Positions 36,427 to 45,365 of a stretch of 64,000 nt of DNA are shown here, one piece after another (within the stretch, counting starts at the first letter, position 1; each line of letters begins with the position of its first letter). The stretch spans positions 372,001 through 436,000 of the forward strand of contig JAPTYK010000002.1 in assembly GCA_026913215.1 (NCBI GenBank), read 5' to 3'. Position numbers and translations under genes: made by a program. The notes under the pieces were generated by a model. It did no database searches. It was not told the origin of the DNA and saw nothing but the letters and a program-made list of their open reading frames with translations. Source of the stretch: Streptomyces diastatochromogenes (GTDB taxonomy: Bacteria; Actinomycetota; Actinomycetes; Streptomycetales; Streptomycetaceae).

Positions 36427-36810
36427 ATGAGAGACCAGTCACGCACTTTCCATGAGGCCCGCAACCACCGGCCACGACCGGGTCACCGTACCTTCGTAGC
36501 GACGCTCGGCGTGGTCGCGGCGATCACCCTGACCGCCTGCGCCGGAAAGGAAGCCCCGCAGCACACCTTCGACGTCGCTCCCTACGTGAACAAGGGACAC
36601 GTGGCCGACTGCGACGCCTTCAAGGCCCAGGCCGACGCGCAAGCGGTCCTACGAGCGGCCGCCCTCGACCCGAACGGACTCGACCGGGACGGCGACGGCA
36701 TCGCGTGCCCGCACCTCCCCGCCCCGACGGACAAGAAACCGGTCCCTCGCGACTTCATGACCGACAAGGACGGCGCGCCGGTCACCGAGCCGGTCAAGCC
36801 GCCGACGTAG
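36427..36810 (+). CDS. Excalibur-domain lipoprotein
   Basis: 127 residues. A signal peptide with lipobox LTAC (Cys38) predicts lipid anchoring on the outer face of the membrane. The mature part has one Excalibur motif (DCDAFKAQADAQAVLRAAAL, then DPNGLDRDGDGIACPHLP) with calcium-loop Asp residues and the paired Cys. It begins 4 bases after the pilin-propeller stop, so it belongs to the same operon. It probably works with the other Excalibur protein at the cell surface. Confidence 0.85.
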   Translation: MRDQSRTFHEARNHRPRPGHRTFVATLGVVAAITLTACAGKEAPQHTFDVAPYVNKGHVADCDAFKAQADAQAVLRAAALDPNGLDRDGDGIACPHLPAPTDKKPVPRDFMTDKDGAPVTEPVKPPT

Positions 36811-36866
36811 CAACGGCGAAAGCGCCATGGCCGGCACGGATGTCTTCCGACACGCACAGCCGGTCA

Positions 36867-36946
36867 TGGCGCGGACCCGCCGTCCGGCACGGTTCGCACG
36901 GACCCGTGGCGCGGACCCGCCGTCCGGCACGGTTCGCACGGACCCG
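36867..36946. repeat. Perfect 40-base direct repeat, two copies
   Basis: Two adjacent copies (36867-36906 and 36907-36946) starting TGGCGCGGACCCGCC, between the convergent lipoprotein and M24-like genes. A recent duplication. Confidence 0.9.
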
Positions 36947-36956
36947 TACAGCCGGG

Positions 36957-37661
36957 TCAGACGAGATCGAGCAGTTCCGTGTGCACGGCCGCGTGGCCAC
37001 GGTGTCCGTCGACGAGGTGGACCTGAAGGATCCAGTGGGCCCGCCACCCCTCCTCCAGCGTGCGGCGCAGAGGCCGGTCGTTGTCCGGACCGATGAAGAC
37101 CTCCGGCCGCGTCGCCTCCGCATGGGGGGCGGGCGCGGTGCCGGTCAGCCGACCGCAATGCCGGACGCCCAGACTCCGGCCGGCTTCGGCCGCCAGGCCG
37201 CGTACCTTCGCGTAGAGCTCGCGACCGGTGATCGAATCGTCGGCCCGGAAGGCGTCCCGGGCACCGGCTGCCACGACGGCCAGGTCGTGCACGAGGCGCC
37301 GGTGCGGGAGACCGTCCCCGAGGACCACGGTCCGGGCGAAGCCCGTCTCGTACGGGACCAACAGGGGCTCGAAGTCCAGCACGACCAGGTCCTGCGCACC
37401 GATGACCCGCTCCGGCCACCGCCCGCCCACCACGGTGTCCGACCCCGACCGCACGAACCTCCGGCCGACCAGCCCCGCCGCCCGCACGCCGAATTCCTCC
37501 CGGGCGATCAGCGCGATCCGGTTGTCGATCTCCTCCTCGCTGCGTCCGGGCCTGATCACCTGCGTGGCCATCACGTGCGTGAACAGGTGCCGCGCCATGC
37601 GCTGGCCTTCCCGCAGGTGCAGGGCCCGCAGCTCCATGCCCATCCGGTCCAACGTCGTCAT
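36957..37661 (-). CDS. M24 (creatinase/aminopeptidase P fold) family protein, possibly inactive
   Basis: 234 residues with the pita-bread fold pattern: VMATQVIRPGRSEEEIDNRI, then LVVLDFEPLLVPYETGFART and VVLGDGLPHRRLVHDLAVVA. In active M24 enzymes two Asp, one His and two Glu bind metals. Here the first Asp (VLDF) is present, but the second is Gly (YETGFART, usually YETDFART), and the usual His region reads RHCGRLTGTA. So peptidase activity is doubtful. GAGGA precedes the ATG by 6 bases. Neighbours give no clue to function. Confidence 0.72.
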   Translation of the reverse strand: MTTLDRMGMELRALHLREGQRMARHLFTHVMATQVIRPGRSEEEIDNRIALIAREEFGVRAAGLVGRRFVRSGSDTVVGGRWPERVIGAQDLVVLDFEPLLVPYETGFARTVVLGDGLPHRRLVHDLAVVAAGARDAFRADDSITGRELYAKVRGLAAEAGRSLGVRHCGRLTGTAPAPHAEATRPEVFIGPDNDRPLRRTLEEGWRAHWILQVHLVDGHRGHAAVHTELLDLV

Positions 37662-38080
37662 CGTGCGTCCTCGCTGTCAGCCCATGCCCGTGCCGCTTGC
37701 CGCCGGGCCCGTGTCGGCGCCCGGGTGATCACCCGAACCGGCCGTGGCTCACCGCAGCGGACCCGAAGCGCGAGGAATGATCGACCGGCGCGAAGGGAGG
37801 AGCCCTGAGCACGCGGCCGAACCTAACAGCGTCCACGTGCTCGGCATCACCGGTTGATCCTCCAGCGCTCGACCGACGACGGCCGCCTGCCCTGGTCGGT
37901 CATACGAGGGCCGATGGCGCGGAAACGACCGCGTAGCGTGCGGGTTCCGCGCCCCGGAGTGCCTTCGAGGGACGCGGTGTCGGCGAGCGTGGGGGGCCGC
38001 ATCGGAGCCGAGGGAAGCCGAGGGAAGCAGAGGGAAGCCGAGAGGGAGAGGAGCCGAGAGAAGCCGAGAGAAGCCGAGAG
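37662..38080. other. Intergenic, with GCCGAGGGAA/GAGCCGAGAGAA repeats at 38007-38080
   Basis: About 420 bases without a supported gene. The last 75 are purine-rich 9-12 base tandem units that end exactly at the ycnI stop codon. Confidence 0.6.
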
Positions 38081-38851
38081 TTAACGGCTCCCGGCCGAGC
38101 GCCGCCTGAGGAGCCACCAGGTGCCCGCGCCGAGGACGGCGAGGACGACCGCGACGCCACCGGTCAGGAGGCCCGTTGACGTTCCGCCGTCCTCAGCGTC
38201 GGCCTTGTCGGTACGAGCTGGAGCCGTGGCAGTGGTCGCTGGGTTTGGCGTGCTCTCCGACGGTGTCGGGCTCGGTGTCGTGCTCGGAGTCGGAGTCGGC
38301 GTCGGCATCGGAGTCGCTGGGGTGGGGCTGGGCTCGGGTGTGATGGGGGTGGCGCCGGGGGCCGCCTTCTTCAGCTCCAGGACCGGGGCCGGCTGCTCCG
38401 ATCCGCTGCCGCCGGGCAGTTCGATCCAGCGGGAGATCTTGCCGTCGCTGTACGTCTCGACCGTCTTGAAGGCGATCTTCTCGGCATCCGGCAACTGCCG
38501 GACCACGATCTTGTGTTCGGCGTCCACACCTGCCTTGAGAGCGGGGCCGCCGAGGGTGTACCCGTCGGCGCTCGGGGTGAGGTTCCAGCCCTTGGGGCCT
38601 TCCTTGAGGACGACATCGCCCGGTGCGATGCCCTTCGGGAGAACGATGCGCAGCTGCGTGAACCCCGCCGTACCGGACTCCGCCTCGGAGACGAAGCTGA
38701 GGGTCACGTTCTGAGCGAGTGCCTGCGGGGTGTCGGCCTCGACTTCGGCGTGTGCGGACGCCGGGCCCGCGAGGAAGAGGACGGACGTCAGCGCGGTCGC
38801 GCCGATGAGCCCGGCGCGACGTGCCACGAGCGTGCGATGACGGGTGGACAT
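38081..38851 (-). CDS. ycnI: YcnI-like DUF1775 copper-associated protein
   Basis: 256 residues. A Sec signal ends in GPASAHAEVEA, leaving an N-terminal His on the mature protein, the DUF1775 copper-ligand position. The DUF1775 core (residues about 35-160) includes FVSEAESGTAGFTQLRIVLP and ISRWIELPGGS. A Thr/Pro linker (PTPTPTPS) leads to a C-terminal membrane helix (about 228-248) and basic tail. The family binds copper outside the membrane and is usually co-encoded with CopC/CopD and CtaG, as here. AAGGAG precedes the ATG by 8 bases. Confidence 0.9.
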   Translation of the reverse strand: MSTRHRTLVARRAGLIGATALTSVLFLAGPASAHAEVEADTPQALAQNVTLSFVSEAESGTAGFTQLRIVLPKGIAPGDVVLKEGPKGWNLTPSADGYTLGGPALKAGVDAEHKIVVRQLPDAEKIAFKTVETYSDGKISRWIELPGGSGSEQPAPVLELKKAAPGATPITPEPSPTPATPMPTPTPTPSTTPSPTPSESTPNPATTATAPARTDKADAEDGGTSTGLLTGGVAVVLAVLGAGTWWLLRRRSAGSR

Positions 38852-39009
38852 GGGAGAACTCCTTGCTGGAGATGCCCGGTTGGCTGATGTCGGTCCCGGG
38901 CGGTGGGAAGGGGTATCCGGGGTGGGGAGGGATGGGGAGGGGAGGGGCGGGCGCTGACCGGTGGTCCCGGTGCATCCGCGCGTTCTTCAGGGGGCTGGTT
39001 CGTTCGTGT

Positions 39010-39678
39010 TCAGTCGGCGAGGCGGGCGTCGATGAGCGCCTTGAAGGCCTCGTACGAGCGGGGGGTGGAGATCTTGACGCCGTCGAGGAGGAAGGTGGGC
39101 GTTCCCTGCACGCCGAGGGCCAGGCCGTCCCGCTGGTCGGCCTTCACCCTCTCGGCCGTCTTCGGGTCGGCGAGGGCGGCGTCGAACTTCCGCAGGTCAA
39201 GGCCGATCTGGCGGGCGTAGTCGCGGAAGACGGACTCCCGGGAATCCTGGGCCTCGCCCCACTCCTTCTGGGTGGTGAAGAGCTTGGCGTACATCTCCTC
39301 GAACCTCCCCTGCCGGGCCGCCGCCTCGGCGGCGCGGGCGGCCGGCTCGCCGTTCTTGTGGCCCGGCATGGGGAAGTAGCGGGCGACGAACGTGACCCGG
39401 TCGCCGTACTCCTCGCGCAGCTTCTCGACGATCGGATGGACCGCGCCGCAGGCCTCGCACTCGAAGTCGAGGAACTCGACGACCGTCAGTTCGCTGCGCT
39501 TCGGCGTGGTCAGGCGGTGGCTGTCGCCGCGTACGGGGACGGCCTCGGCGGCCGGTTGGACGTTCAGGCCCGTTCCCTCCCGCGTCGCCGGTTTGAACAG
39601 GAGGAAGGAGCCGAGCGCGACGGCGAAGGCGGCCGCCATGACGGCGGCGACGATCAGGTTCTTCTTGAGCTTGCTCAT
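39010..39678 (-). CDS. DsbA-like thioredoxin-fold protein
   Basis: 222 residues. One N-terminal membrane anchor (about 8-28) and then a DsbA/thioredoxin_4 domain with the redox motif FECEACGAVHP (CEAC) and the cis-Pro segment VQGTPTFLLDGV. It would act outside the membrane as a thiol oxidant or reductant. Its ATG overlaps the stop of copD-ctaG by 4 bases, so the two are coupled. A role in handling the Cys copper sites of cytochrome oxidase subunit II or its chaperones is plausible (inference). Confidence 0.92.
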   Translation of the reverse strand: MSKLKKNLIVAAVMAAAFAVALGSFLLFKPATREGTGLNVQPAAEAVPVRGDSHRLTTPKRSELTVVEFLDFECEACGAVHPIVEKLREEYGDRVTFVARYFPMPGHKNGEPAARAAEAAARQGRFEEMYAKLFTTQKEWGEAQDSRESVFRDYARQIGLDLRKFDAALADPKTAERVKADQRDGLALGVQGTPTFLLDGVKISTPRSYEAFKALIDARLAD

Positions 39679-41790
39679 GATTCCTCGGTGGAGGTGGAGG
39701 TGGAGGTGGAGGTGGAGGCAGGGGTAGGGGTAGGGGTAGAGGTGGGGGTGGGCGTCGGGGCTGAGGCTGACGACCGGGGGACGGGGCGCCGGTCGCGGGC
39801 GTGGAGACCGGCCAGGTAGGCGTTGTACGCGGCGAGCGGGTCGCCCTCTCCGCCGCGGTCGATGCGGCGGTCGACGCGGCGGGCTTCCCGGGCGTCGGAG
39901 CGGACCCACTGGACGGCGAGCACGATGGTGGTGACGAGGACGGGGATGTCGCCGGTCGCCCAGGCGATCGCGCCCGCGTTGTACTGGTCCTCCAGCGCGT
40001 CCGGGACCCAGGGCCGGTCGAGGAGGGACCACCAGCCGTCGCCGATCAGGTAGGTGGCGCTCATCAGCGAGATGCTGAACCAGGAGTGGAACGGCATCGT
40101 GAGGATCAGTACGAAGAGCCGGCCCAGGTGGGGCGGGCGCCGGGGGCCGGGGTCGACGCCGATGATGACCCAGAAGAAGAGCAGGCCCGCGCCGAGGAAG
40201 TGCAGCAGCATCACCATGTGGCCGAGGTGACTGCTCATCAGGGTCTCGAACAGCGAGGTGAAGTACACCGCGAAGGCGCTGCCGATGAAGAGCGCGCTCG
40301 CCACGACCGGATGCGAGACGACTCTGACGTAACGGCTGTGCAGGAGCTTCGTCAGCATCTCGCGCGGGCCGTCCGGCTCGCCCTTGGGAGCCGGGGGAAG
40401 GGCCCGCAGGGCGAGCGTGGCCGGGGCGCCGAGGACGAGCAGGATGGGGACGCTCATCGCCAGGATCATGTGCTGGCCCATGTGCACGCTGAAGGTGACC
40501 TTGCCGTAGACGGCGAGCCCGCTCATCGTGGCGAACACGGTCAGGGCCAGGCCGGAGAGCCAGGCGACCGTCCGCCCCAGCGGCCAGGCGTCGCCGCGGG
40601 CACGGAGTTTGCGCACCCCGGCGAGGTACGAGAGCGCGGCGGCGGCCGTGCCGAACGCGAACAACGGGTCGAAGTGCCACTGCGTGAACAGCGGCGTCCA
40701 GGGGAAGTCCCCGAGGGGCGGTGGCATCGCGAAGCCCAGAAGCTCCTCGGTGGGGGAGAGCGAGGCGTCCCCGGCGCCCGGCGCGGGGTACGCGACAGGC
40801 CGACGGCCAGCCCGGTCGCCGCTGCCATCAGCAGCAGCTCCCCGGCCGCGAGCCGGACGAACGCCCGCCTGCGGCCCGCGCGGAGCGCCGGCAGCGTCCG
40901 ACGGCGGTGCACGGAACCGACGACCCCAGCGCGGCGAGGGTCAGCGCCTTGACCAGCACCATCAGCCCGTAGCCGCTGGAGACGAGATCACCCGGGGAGA
41001 GCCGGACGGCGGCGTTGACGACACCGCTGGCCGCGACGCCGATCAGGGCCCAGGCGGCGAGCGGACTGAAGCGCCGGACGGCGTCCGCCGCCCGCTCCTC
41101 ACGCCGCGCGACGGCGACGAGGAGGAAGAGCAGACCGCCCACCCACACCGCCACGCCCACCAGGTGCAGGGCGAGGCTGACGACGGCGGCGTCGTGGTTG
41201 CCCGCGGCGGAGGAATGCCCCGTGAAGGCGGGCGGCAGCAGTCCGGCGAGCGCGACGAGGAGCGCCCCCCGCGCCCAGCGCGCGGTGCCGATACCGAGGC
41301 AGAACGTGGCGATCAGCGCGGCCGCGCAGGCCGTCAGGGCGTATGCCCGCCCCTGCGCGTCGGTGACGACGAAGTCGGCCACCACCGCGGGGGAGAAGAC
41401 CTCCCCCACCGGCCGGGCGAACAGGTCCGAGAGCGTGAACACGAGGGTGAGGACCGCGGAGACCATCCACAGCCCGGCGGCGCACGCCGCCCAGGTGAGA
41501 TAACGCAGCTGCGCCGGCCCGAGCCTCTTGCCGCCCGGCAGGAGGACGACCACGAGCAGCAGGGCGCCGATGGTGACCACCGCGCTCGCGTCGGTGAGCG
41601 TCCGCGCCACGGGCAGGCCCCAGGCCGTGATCCGTCCGGCGTCCTCGATCCCGGGGACGGCGCTCGTCGCTCCACCGCCGAGCCGGGCCACGGCGAGGGC
41701 GACCGCCAGACAGACCGCGGACGACGCCGTGAGGACGAGGGGCAGGCGGGGGAGGGAGCGAGCTCCGGGAGTGTGGGTCTCAGTCGCCAT
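39675..41790 (-). CDS. CopD-CtaG fusion: copper import / cytochrome oxidase assembly protein (two single-base frameshifts)
   Basis: The N-terminal part from the ATG at 41790 is a CopD-like membrane domain (AAVVSLALHLVGVAVWVGGL is its hallmark). The C-terminal part (39675-40727) is a CtaG_caa3 domain (FTQWHFDPLFAFG, then SVHMGQHMILAMSVPILLVL, HLGHMVMLLHFL). The joint is covered by two frame changes: near 40925 (GSVHRRRTLPALRAG needs one G restored in a GGGG run) and near 40790 (SRTP-APGAGDASLSPTEELL needs one C restored). With both the protein is about 705 residues, the normal length of actinomycete CopD-CtaG fusions. The C-terminus ends in a Thr/Pro/Ser repeat. Confidence 0.88.
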
Positions 41791-41811
41791 GACGGGTCTG
41801 CCTCCGTCGTA

Positions 41812-41931
41812 CGGCGTGGGTGTCGGCGTGGGTGTTGGCGTCGGCGTCGGCGTCGGTGTTGGTGTTGGTGCTGGCGTCGGTCTCGGTATCGATGCTGGGG
41901 CTGGGGCTGGGGCTGGGGCTGGGCGGGGCCG
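41812..41931. repeat. 6-base tandem repeats upstream of copD-ctaG
   Basis: GGTGTTGGCGTC and GGGGCT units, over 20 imperfect hexamers, in the leader region of copD-ctaG. Confidence 0.8.
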
Positions 41932-42138
41932 GGGCCACAGGGCACGATGAGCGCTCCGGCGCCGATCGGCGCGGGCAGGGGTACGGCCGGGAGGGCCGCA
42001 GGTGCGATGAGGAGACGTGCCGCCGGGCGGGCGGCACGCCGGGAGAGGCGAACATGGGAAGCGAGCTCTCTGCGTCGGCCGGCGGCGACGGCCGCCGGCG
42101 GGAGGGACACCGGCCTGCGGGCCCTCACCTCGCACCCC

Positions 42139-42817
42139 TCAGGGCAGGCGGGGACCGCCGATCGGCATCGGTCGAAGAAGCGTGAACGGGACCCGGAGGG
42201 CACCGGGGCGGCGCGGCGGGGCGCGCCCCTCGTGAAGGCGGGCCGGGAGGGCCGACAGCGGCGGCGAGGTGTTCTCGCGGAGGGCGACCCGAGGACCGGT
42301 GCCCGCGGGGTGCCGAGGAGCGGCCACAGGAAGAGCAGCGCGCGGTGCAGGACCTCCAGCAGCGGTGCGCTCAGCCAGAGCAGTTGCTCGCCGACCCCGA
42401 GCAACCGGGCGGCGAGCAGAACGGTGAGCAGATGGCCCGCCAGGAGCACGCTCGTCGGCGGCCCCGCCACGGCGTCGTGCTCGACCAGCCACGACCAGCC
42501 CGCCGCCGTGCCCGCCCGGCCGGGCATCGCGGCGCAGGCCCCGGAAGCGCGTACGCCACGTGGTAGGCGAGCTGCGAGGCCGCGAAGGCACCGAACAACT
42601 GGGTGTCCGTGAGCCGCCGGCGGGTGACGAACACGGCCCCGGGCACGGCCACGACGGCCGCCGCGACCACCACGAGCCATCGCGGAGCGTGCCCCTGCGA
42701 GAACGCGTGCCCGGCGAGGGGCAGCAGCACACAGAGCACCGCCAGGGCCCCGGCCCGCAGGCCGCGCAGCAGGCCGACCGCCGGTGGGGCGGGACTTGCC
42801 GGGTGGAGCGGTCGCAT
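42139..42817 (-). CDS. Multi-pass membrane protein A of the copper region (frameshifted)
   Basis: From the ATG at 42817 three hydrophobic helices are read (LRAGALAVLCVLLPLAGHAF, LVVVAAAVVAVPGAVFVTRR, FGAFAASQLAYHVAYALPG). Near 42541 one G of a GGGG run is missing. The next frame then continues VEHDAVAGPPTSVLLAGHLL, TVLLAARLLGVGEQLLWLSA, LLEVLHRALLFLWPLL. The 3' end is uncertain; a second shift would give a stop at 42139. It is paralogous to the protein at 45366-46028 (TVLLAARLLG and RRRLTDTQLFGAF/RRRLADAQLLAAF are shared). Its position between copD-ctaG and DUF3105 suggests a role in copper handling, but no family is recognised. Confidence 0.65.
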
Positions 42818-42907
42818 GAGGTCGGCCTTCGGGAAGTTCTCAGGAGGGGGAGTGGTCCGATGGAGGGGGAGCGGTCCGGCCGAGTGGGTGCCCGGCCGGA
42901 CTGTGGC

Positions 42908-43135
42908 TCAGCCCCGCGCCGTGGCACCGCTCCGGGTGGACCGGGCGGCTCGGATGGAGCGAGTGGCCAGGGTGGGCCGGGCGGCCAAGGTGGGCCGAGC
43001 AGCCAGGGTGGGCCGGGCGGCCAGGGTGGGCCGAGCGGCTCGGGTGCCCCGGATGGCTCGGGTGGCCCGGACGGCTCGGGTGGCCCGGGTGTCGAGCACG
43101 TCGTACGCGAGCATCCTCACGCCTTCGTCGCTCAT
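42908..43135 (-). CDS. Possible small repeat protein (ARPTLA repeats)
   Basis: 75 codons. The ATG overlaps the DUF3105 stop (ATGA), and the first 16 residues (MSDEGVRMLAYDVLDT) are not repetitive. The rest is Arg/Ala/Thr-rich with four ARPTLA copies encoded by the tandem array 42955-43090. It may be a real but repeat-expanded gene or just the coupled start of a decayed one. Confidence 0.35.
   Translation of the reverse strand: MSDEGVRMLAYDVLDTRATRAVRATRAIRGTRAARPTLAARPTLAARPTLAARPTLATRSIRAARSTRSGATARG
42955..43090. repeat. Tandem repeats (18 and 12 base units)
   Basis: GTGGGCCGGGCGGCCAAG-like units, about four, followed by GGCTCGGGTGGC-like units. Confidence 0.85.
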
Positions 43136-43779
43136 GCCGGCTTGCCTCCCGTGCAGGCGGCGCCCGGCTCCGGTGTCTGCTTGCCCTGGACGTACTTGTC
43201 GAGGAACGTCCGGACCCGCGGGTCCGAGGCGGAGTCGACGCCGAGCTGCTTGCCCCAGGCGGACAGGCTGATGGGGGAGGACTGCTTCTCGTACGGGCTC
43301 AGGAGGGTGTAGGGGGTCTTGCCGACCTTTTCCTTGAGGGCGCTGACGTCCTTGTCGCTCGCCTTGCTGCTGTAGGTGATCCAGACGGCGCCGTGTTGCA
43401 GCGAGTGGACCGCGCTGGTCTCGCTGATCTCCTTGTCGTACGTGTCGCCGTCGCAGTTCATCCAGGCCGGATCGTGGTCGCCGCCCACGCCCGGGGACGT
43501 CTTGTAGGCGACCGGGGTGGTGACGTGGTTGCGGCCCAGGCCGTCGAAGGACTTCTCTCCGTCGACGGGAGCGGCGATCGCCCGCTCCTTCGCCTCCTCG
43601 CGGTCCGAGGCCGTGTCGACCACGTACCAGCCGCCTCCCGCCAGGCCGGCGACTATCACTCCGCTGCAGGCCCAGGTGATGACGCGGTTACGGCGTTCCC
43701 GTGCCGCCTGGGCGCGGCGCAGCTCCTCCAGCTTGGCGCGGCGGGCCTCACGGTTCGTCTTGGCTCCTGCGGAACCCAT
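43132..43779 (-). CDS. DUF3105 family membrane-anchored protein
   Basis: 215 residues from the ATG at 43779 (AAGGACG upstream). A basic coiled N-terminus (TNREARRAKLEELRRAQAAR) precedes one membrane helix (about 34-55). The extracellular DUF3105 domain has VTTPVAYKTSPGVGGDHDPA, then LQHGAVWITYSSKASDKDV and SLSAWGKQLGV. The conserved His residues (HDPAW, HSLQHGAVW) could bind metal. DUF3105 genes commonly lie beside copper genes in Streptomyces, as here; the function is not established. Confidence 0.88.
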   Translation of the reverse strand: MGSAGAKTNREARRAKLEELRRAQAARERRNRVITWACSGVIVAGLAGGGWYVVDTASDREEAKERAIAAPVDGEKSFDGLGRNHVTTPVAYKTSPGVGGDHDPAWMNCDGDTYDKEISETSAVHSLQHGAVWITYSSKASDKDVSALKEKVGKTPYTLLSPYEKQSSPISLSAWGKQLGVDSASDPRVRTFLDKYVQGKQTPEPGAACTGGKPA

Positions 43780-43925
43780 GGCACGTCCTTGTCTCCACCG
43801 CGCGCGGACGGGCGGTGGCACGAGTCAGAAGTCTGCGGAGTACCGCCCGCGCGGCGAAGCGCGGGACGGCACGGGGATCGGAGGGCGCGGACCGGCACGA
43901 AGCGCCGGGCCGCGCGTAACCGGTC

Positions 43926-44366
43926 CTACGTCCGCTGGACCTGCAACTCGTACGGACCGCGAGCGTGCGCGGGGGCATCGGCCGGGCCGGGCACGGTACG
44001 GAAGTCCGAGGCCCAGGCAGCGACCGCCACCTTCTCCGTACGGGGAGGGGAGGCCGGAACGGGACCCGACGGGTTCCCCGGAGCGCCTGCCACGGGACGG
44101 CAGTGCGTGTCCCCCGGACCGTGCCGCATGTCGAGGCACGCGTGCGCGAGAGCACCCTGACGGTCGTCCGAGGGACTCTTCGTGGCCGTGGCCGTGGCCG
44201 TGGCAGTGGCCGACGGCCCGCCGGTCGTGGCGGAAGCCGGCTCACCGGCGGGGTGGCCGCACATCGGGAGGACCCACATCAGTACGGCGAGCAGCGCGCA
44301 GCAACGCAGCACGAGGGCGGCGGTGACGCTGGTCGCCGAACCTCGGAGTGGCTGTCGCGGGTGCAT
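43926..44366 (-). CDS. Small exported protein, DUF6153-like
   Basis: 146 residues from the ATG at 44366. A hydrophobic segment (VLRCCALLAVLMWVLPMCGH) serves as signal or anchor and is followed by a Thr/Ala repeat. A His/Cys-rich part follows (AHACLDMRHGPGDTHCRP) and the protein ends in ELQVQRT. The CxH/CxP pattern and the ending resemble DUF6153 proteins of the copper neighbourhood; this is a weak match by eye. It is possibly an extracellular metal-binding protein. Confidence 0.55.
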   Translation of the reverse strand: MHPRQPLRGSATSVTAALVLRCCALLAVLMWVLPMCGHPAGEPASATTGGPSATATATATATKSPSDDRQGALAHACLDMRHGPGDTHCRPVAGAPGNPSGPVPASPPRTEKVAVAAWASDFRTVPGPADAPAHARGPYELQVQRT

Positions 44367-44459
44367 GGTCGAAGATCGTATCCGTAGACGTGCGGTCTCG
44401 GGGAGGGGACTCCGGTGGACGGCCGGTTCCGTCCCACTTCCCGAGGACAATGGCGGGTC

Positions 44460-44552
44460 CGCTTGCCGCTCCCCGCTCCCTGGTCGCTGCTCCCCACTTC
44501 CGCTCCCCGGTCCCCGGTCGCTGCTCCCCGCTTGCCGCTCGCGGGTCCGTGC
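44460..44552. repeat. CTCCCCGCTCCC / GGTCGCTG repeats downstream of copC
   Basis: Imperfect tandem units of about 8-12 bases in the 200-base gap between copC and the small exported protein. Confidence 0.7.
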
Positions 44553-44574
44553 CCCGCACGGCGGGCGTGGGCGG

Positions 44575-45245
44575 TCACTCGCCCGCGTCGTCCGCGTTCT
44601 TCCTGTGGCGGCGGACGGTGACGACCATGGCGACGATCATCGCGACGAGTCCGAGGCCGAAGCCGATTCCGACGGCCCGGAGGCTGGTGACCGCGCGCTT
44701 TCCGGAGGCCACGGCGGCGCGGGAGAGGGTGGGGAGGAGGAAGGGGAGGCGGAGCGGGAAGCAGAGGGGGAAGCGGAGGAAGGCTTCGGGGTGACGGGGG
44801 TGGTGGGGGCGACGGGGGTGGCCGACGGTGTGGCCGGGGCCGTCGTGGCAGCGGGCCGTACGGTGAACACCGACGTCCCCGACACGGGGTGACCGTCCGC
44901 GGAGACGACCCGATAGCCCATCGTGTACCGACCGCCGGCCTTCGCCTCCTTCAGCTTCAGCGTGACCTGACGCCCCGCCACGGCGGGCAGGCCGTCGCCG
45001 AGCGCGGCACCGTCCGGTCCGGTGACGGCGAGCTGGGCGTACTTCTGCGTCATGGGGTCGCTGAAGGTGAGCGTGACCGTCCGGGGCAGGACGTCGAGAA
45101 CGGCGCCGTTCGCCGGGTTGGATCCGTCCAGCCCGGTGTGGGCGGCGGCCTGCGGGGAGGACAGCGCCAGCAGGCCGGTGACGGCGGCGGGAACGAGCAG
45201 GGTGCGGGCCGCCGTACGGGCGGGGCGCGGGTGGCTGATGCGCAT
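44575..45245 (-). CDS. copC: CopC copper-binding protein (single-base frameshift before the anchor)
   Basis: From the ATG at 45245: signal peptide ending SSPQAAAHTGL, so the mature protein begins with the His that ligates copper in CopC. The CopC fold (DGSNPANGAVLDVLPRTVTL, then SADGHPVSGTSVF with the second His) is complete. A Ser/Pro linker follows. One C is missing from a CCCC run near 44725; restoring it leads to AAVASGKRAVTS and the C-terminal membrane helix VGIGFGLGLVAMIVAMVVT with stop at 44575. It delivers copper outside the membrane, probably to the CopD part of the fusion. Confidence 0.88.
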
Positions 45246-45365
45246 GGAGGAAGCAGCACTCTCTGCCGCCCCTGGCACCGGGTGCGGGAGGGCGGCGGGG
45301 TGAAGGGACCGCGAGGGGCCGACCCGGCGTCCCCGGATCGAGGAAGTCCGACGCGAGGCGTCGGA

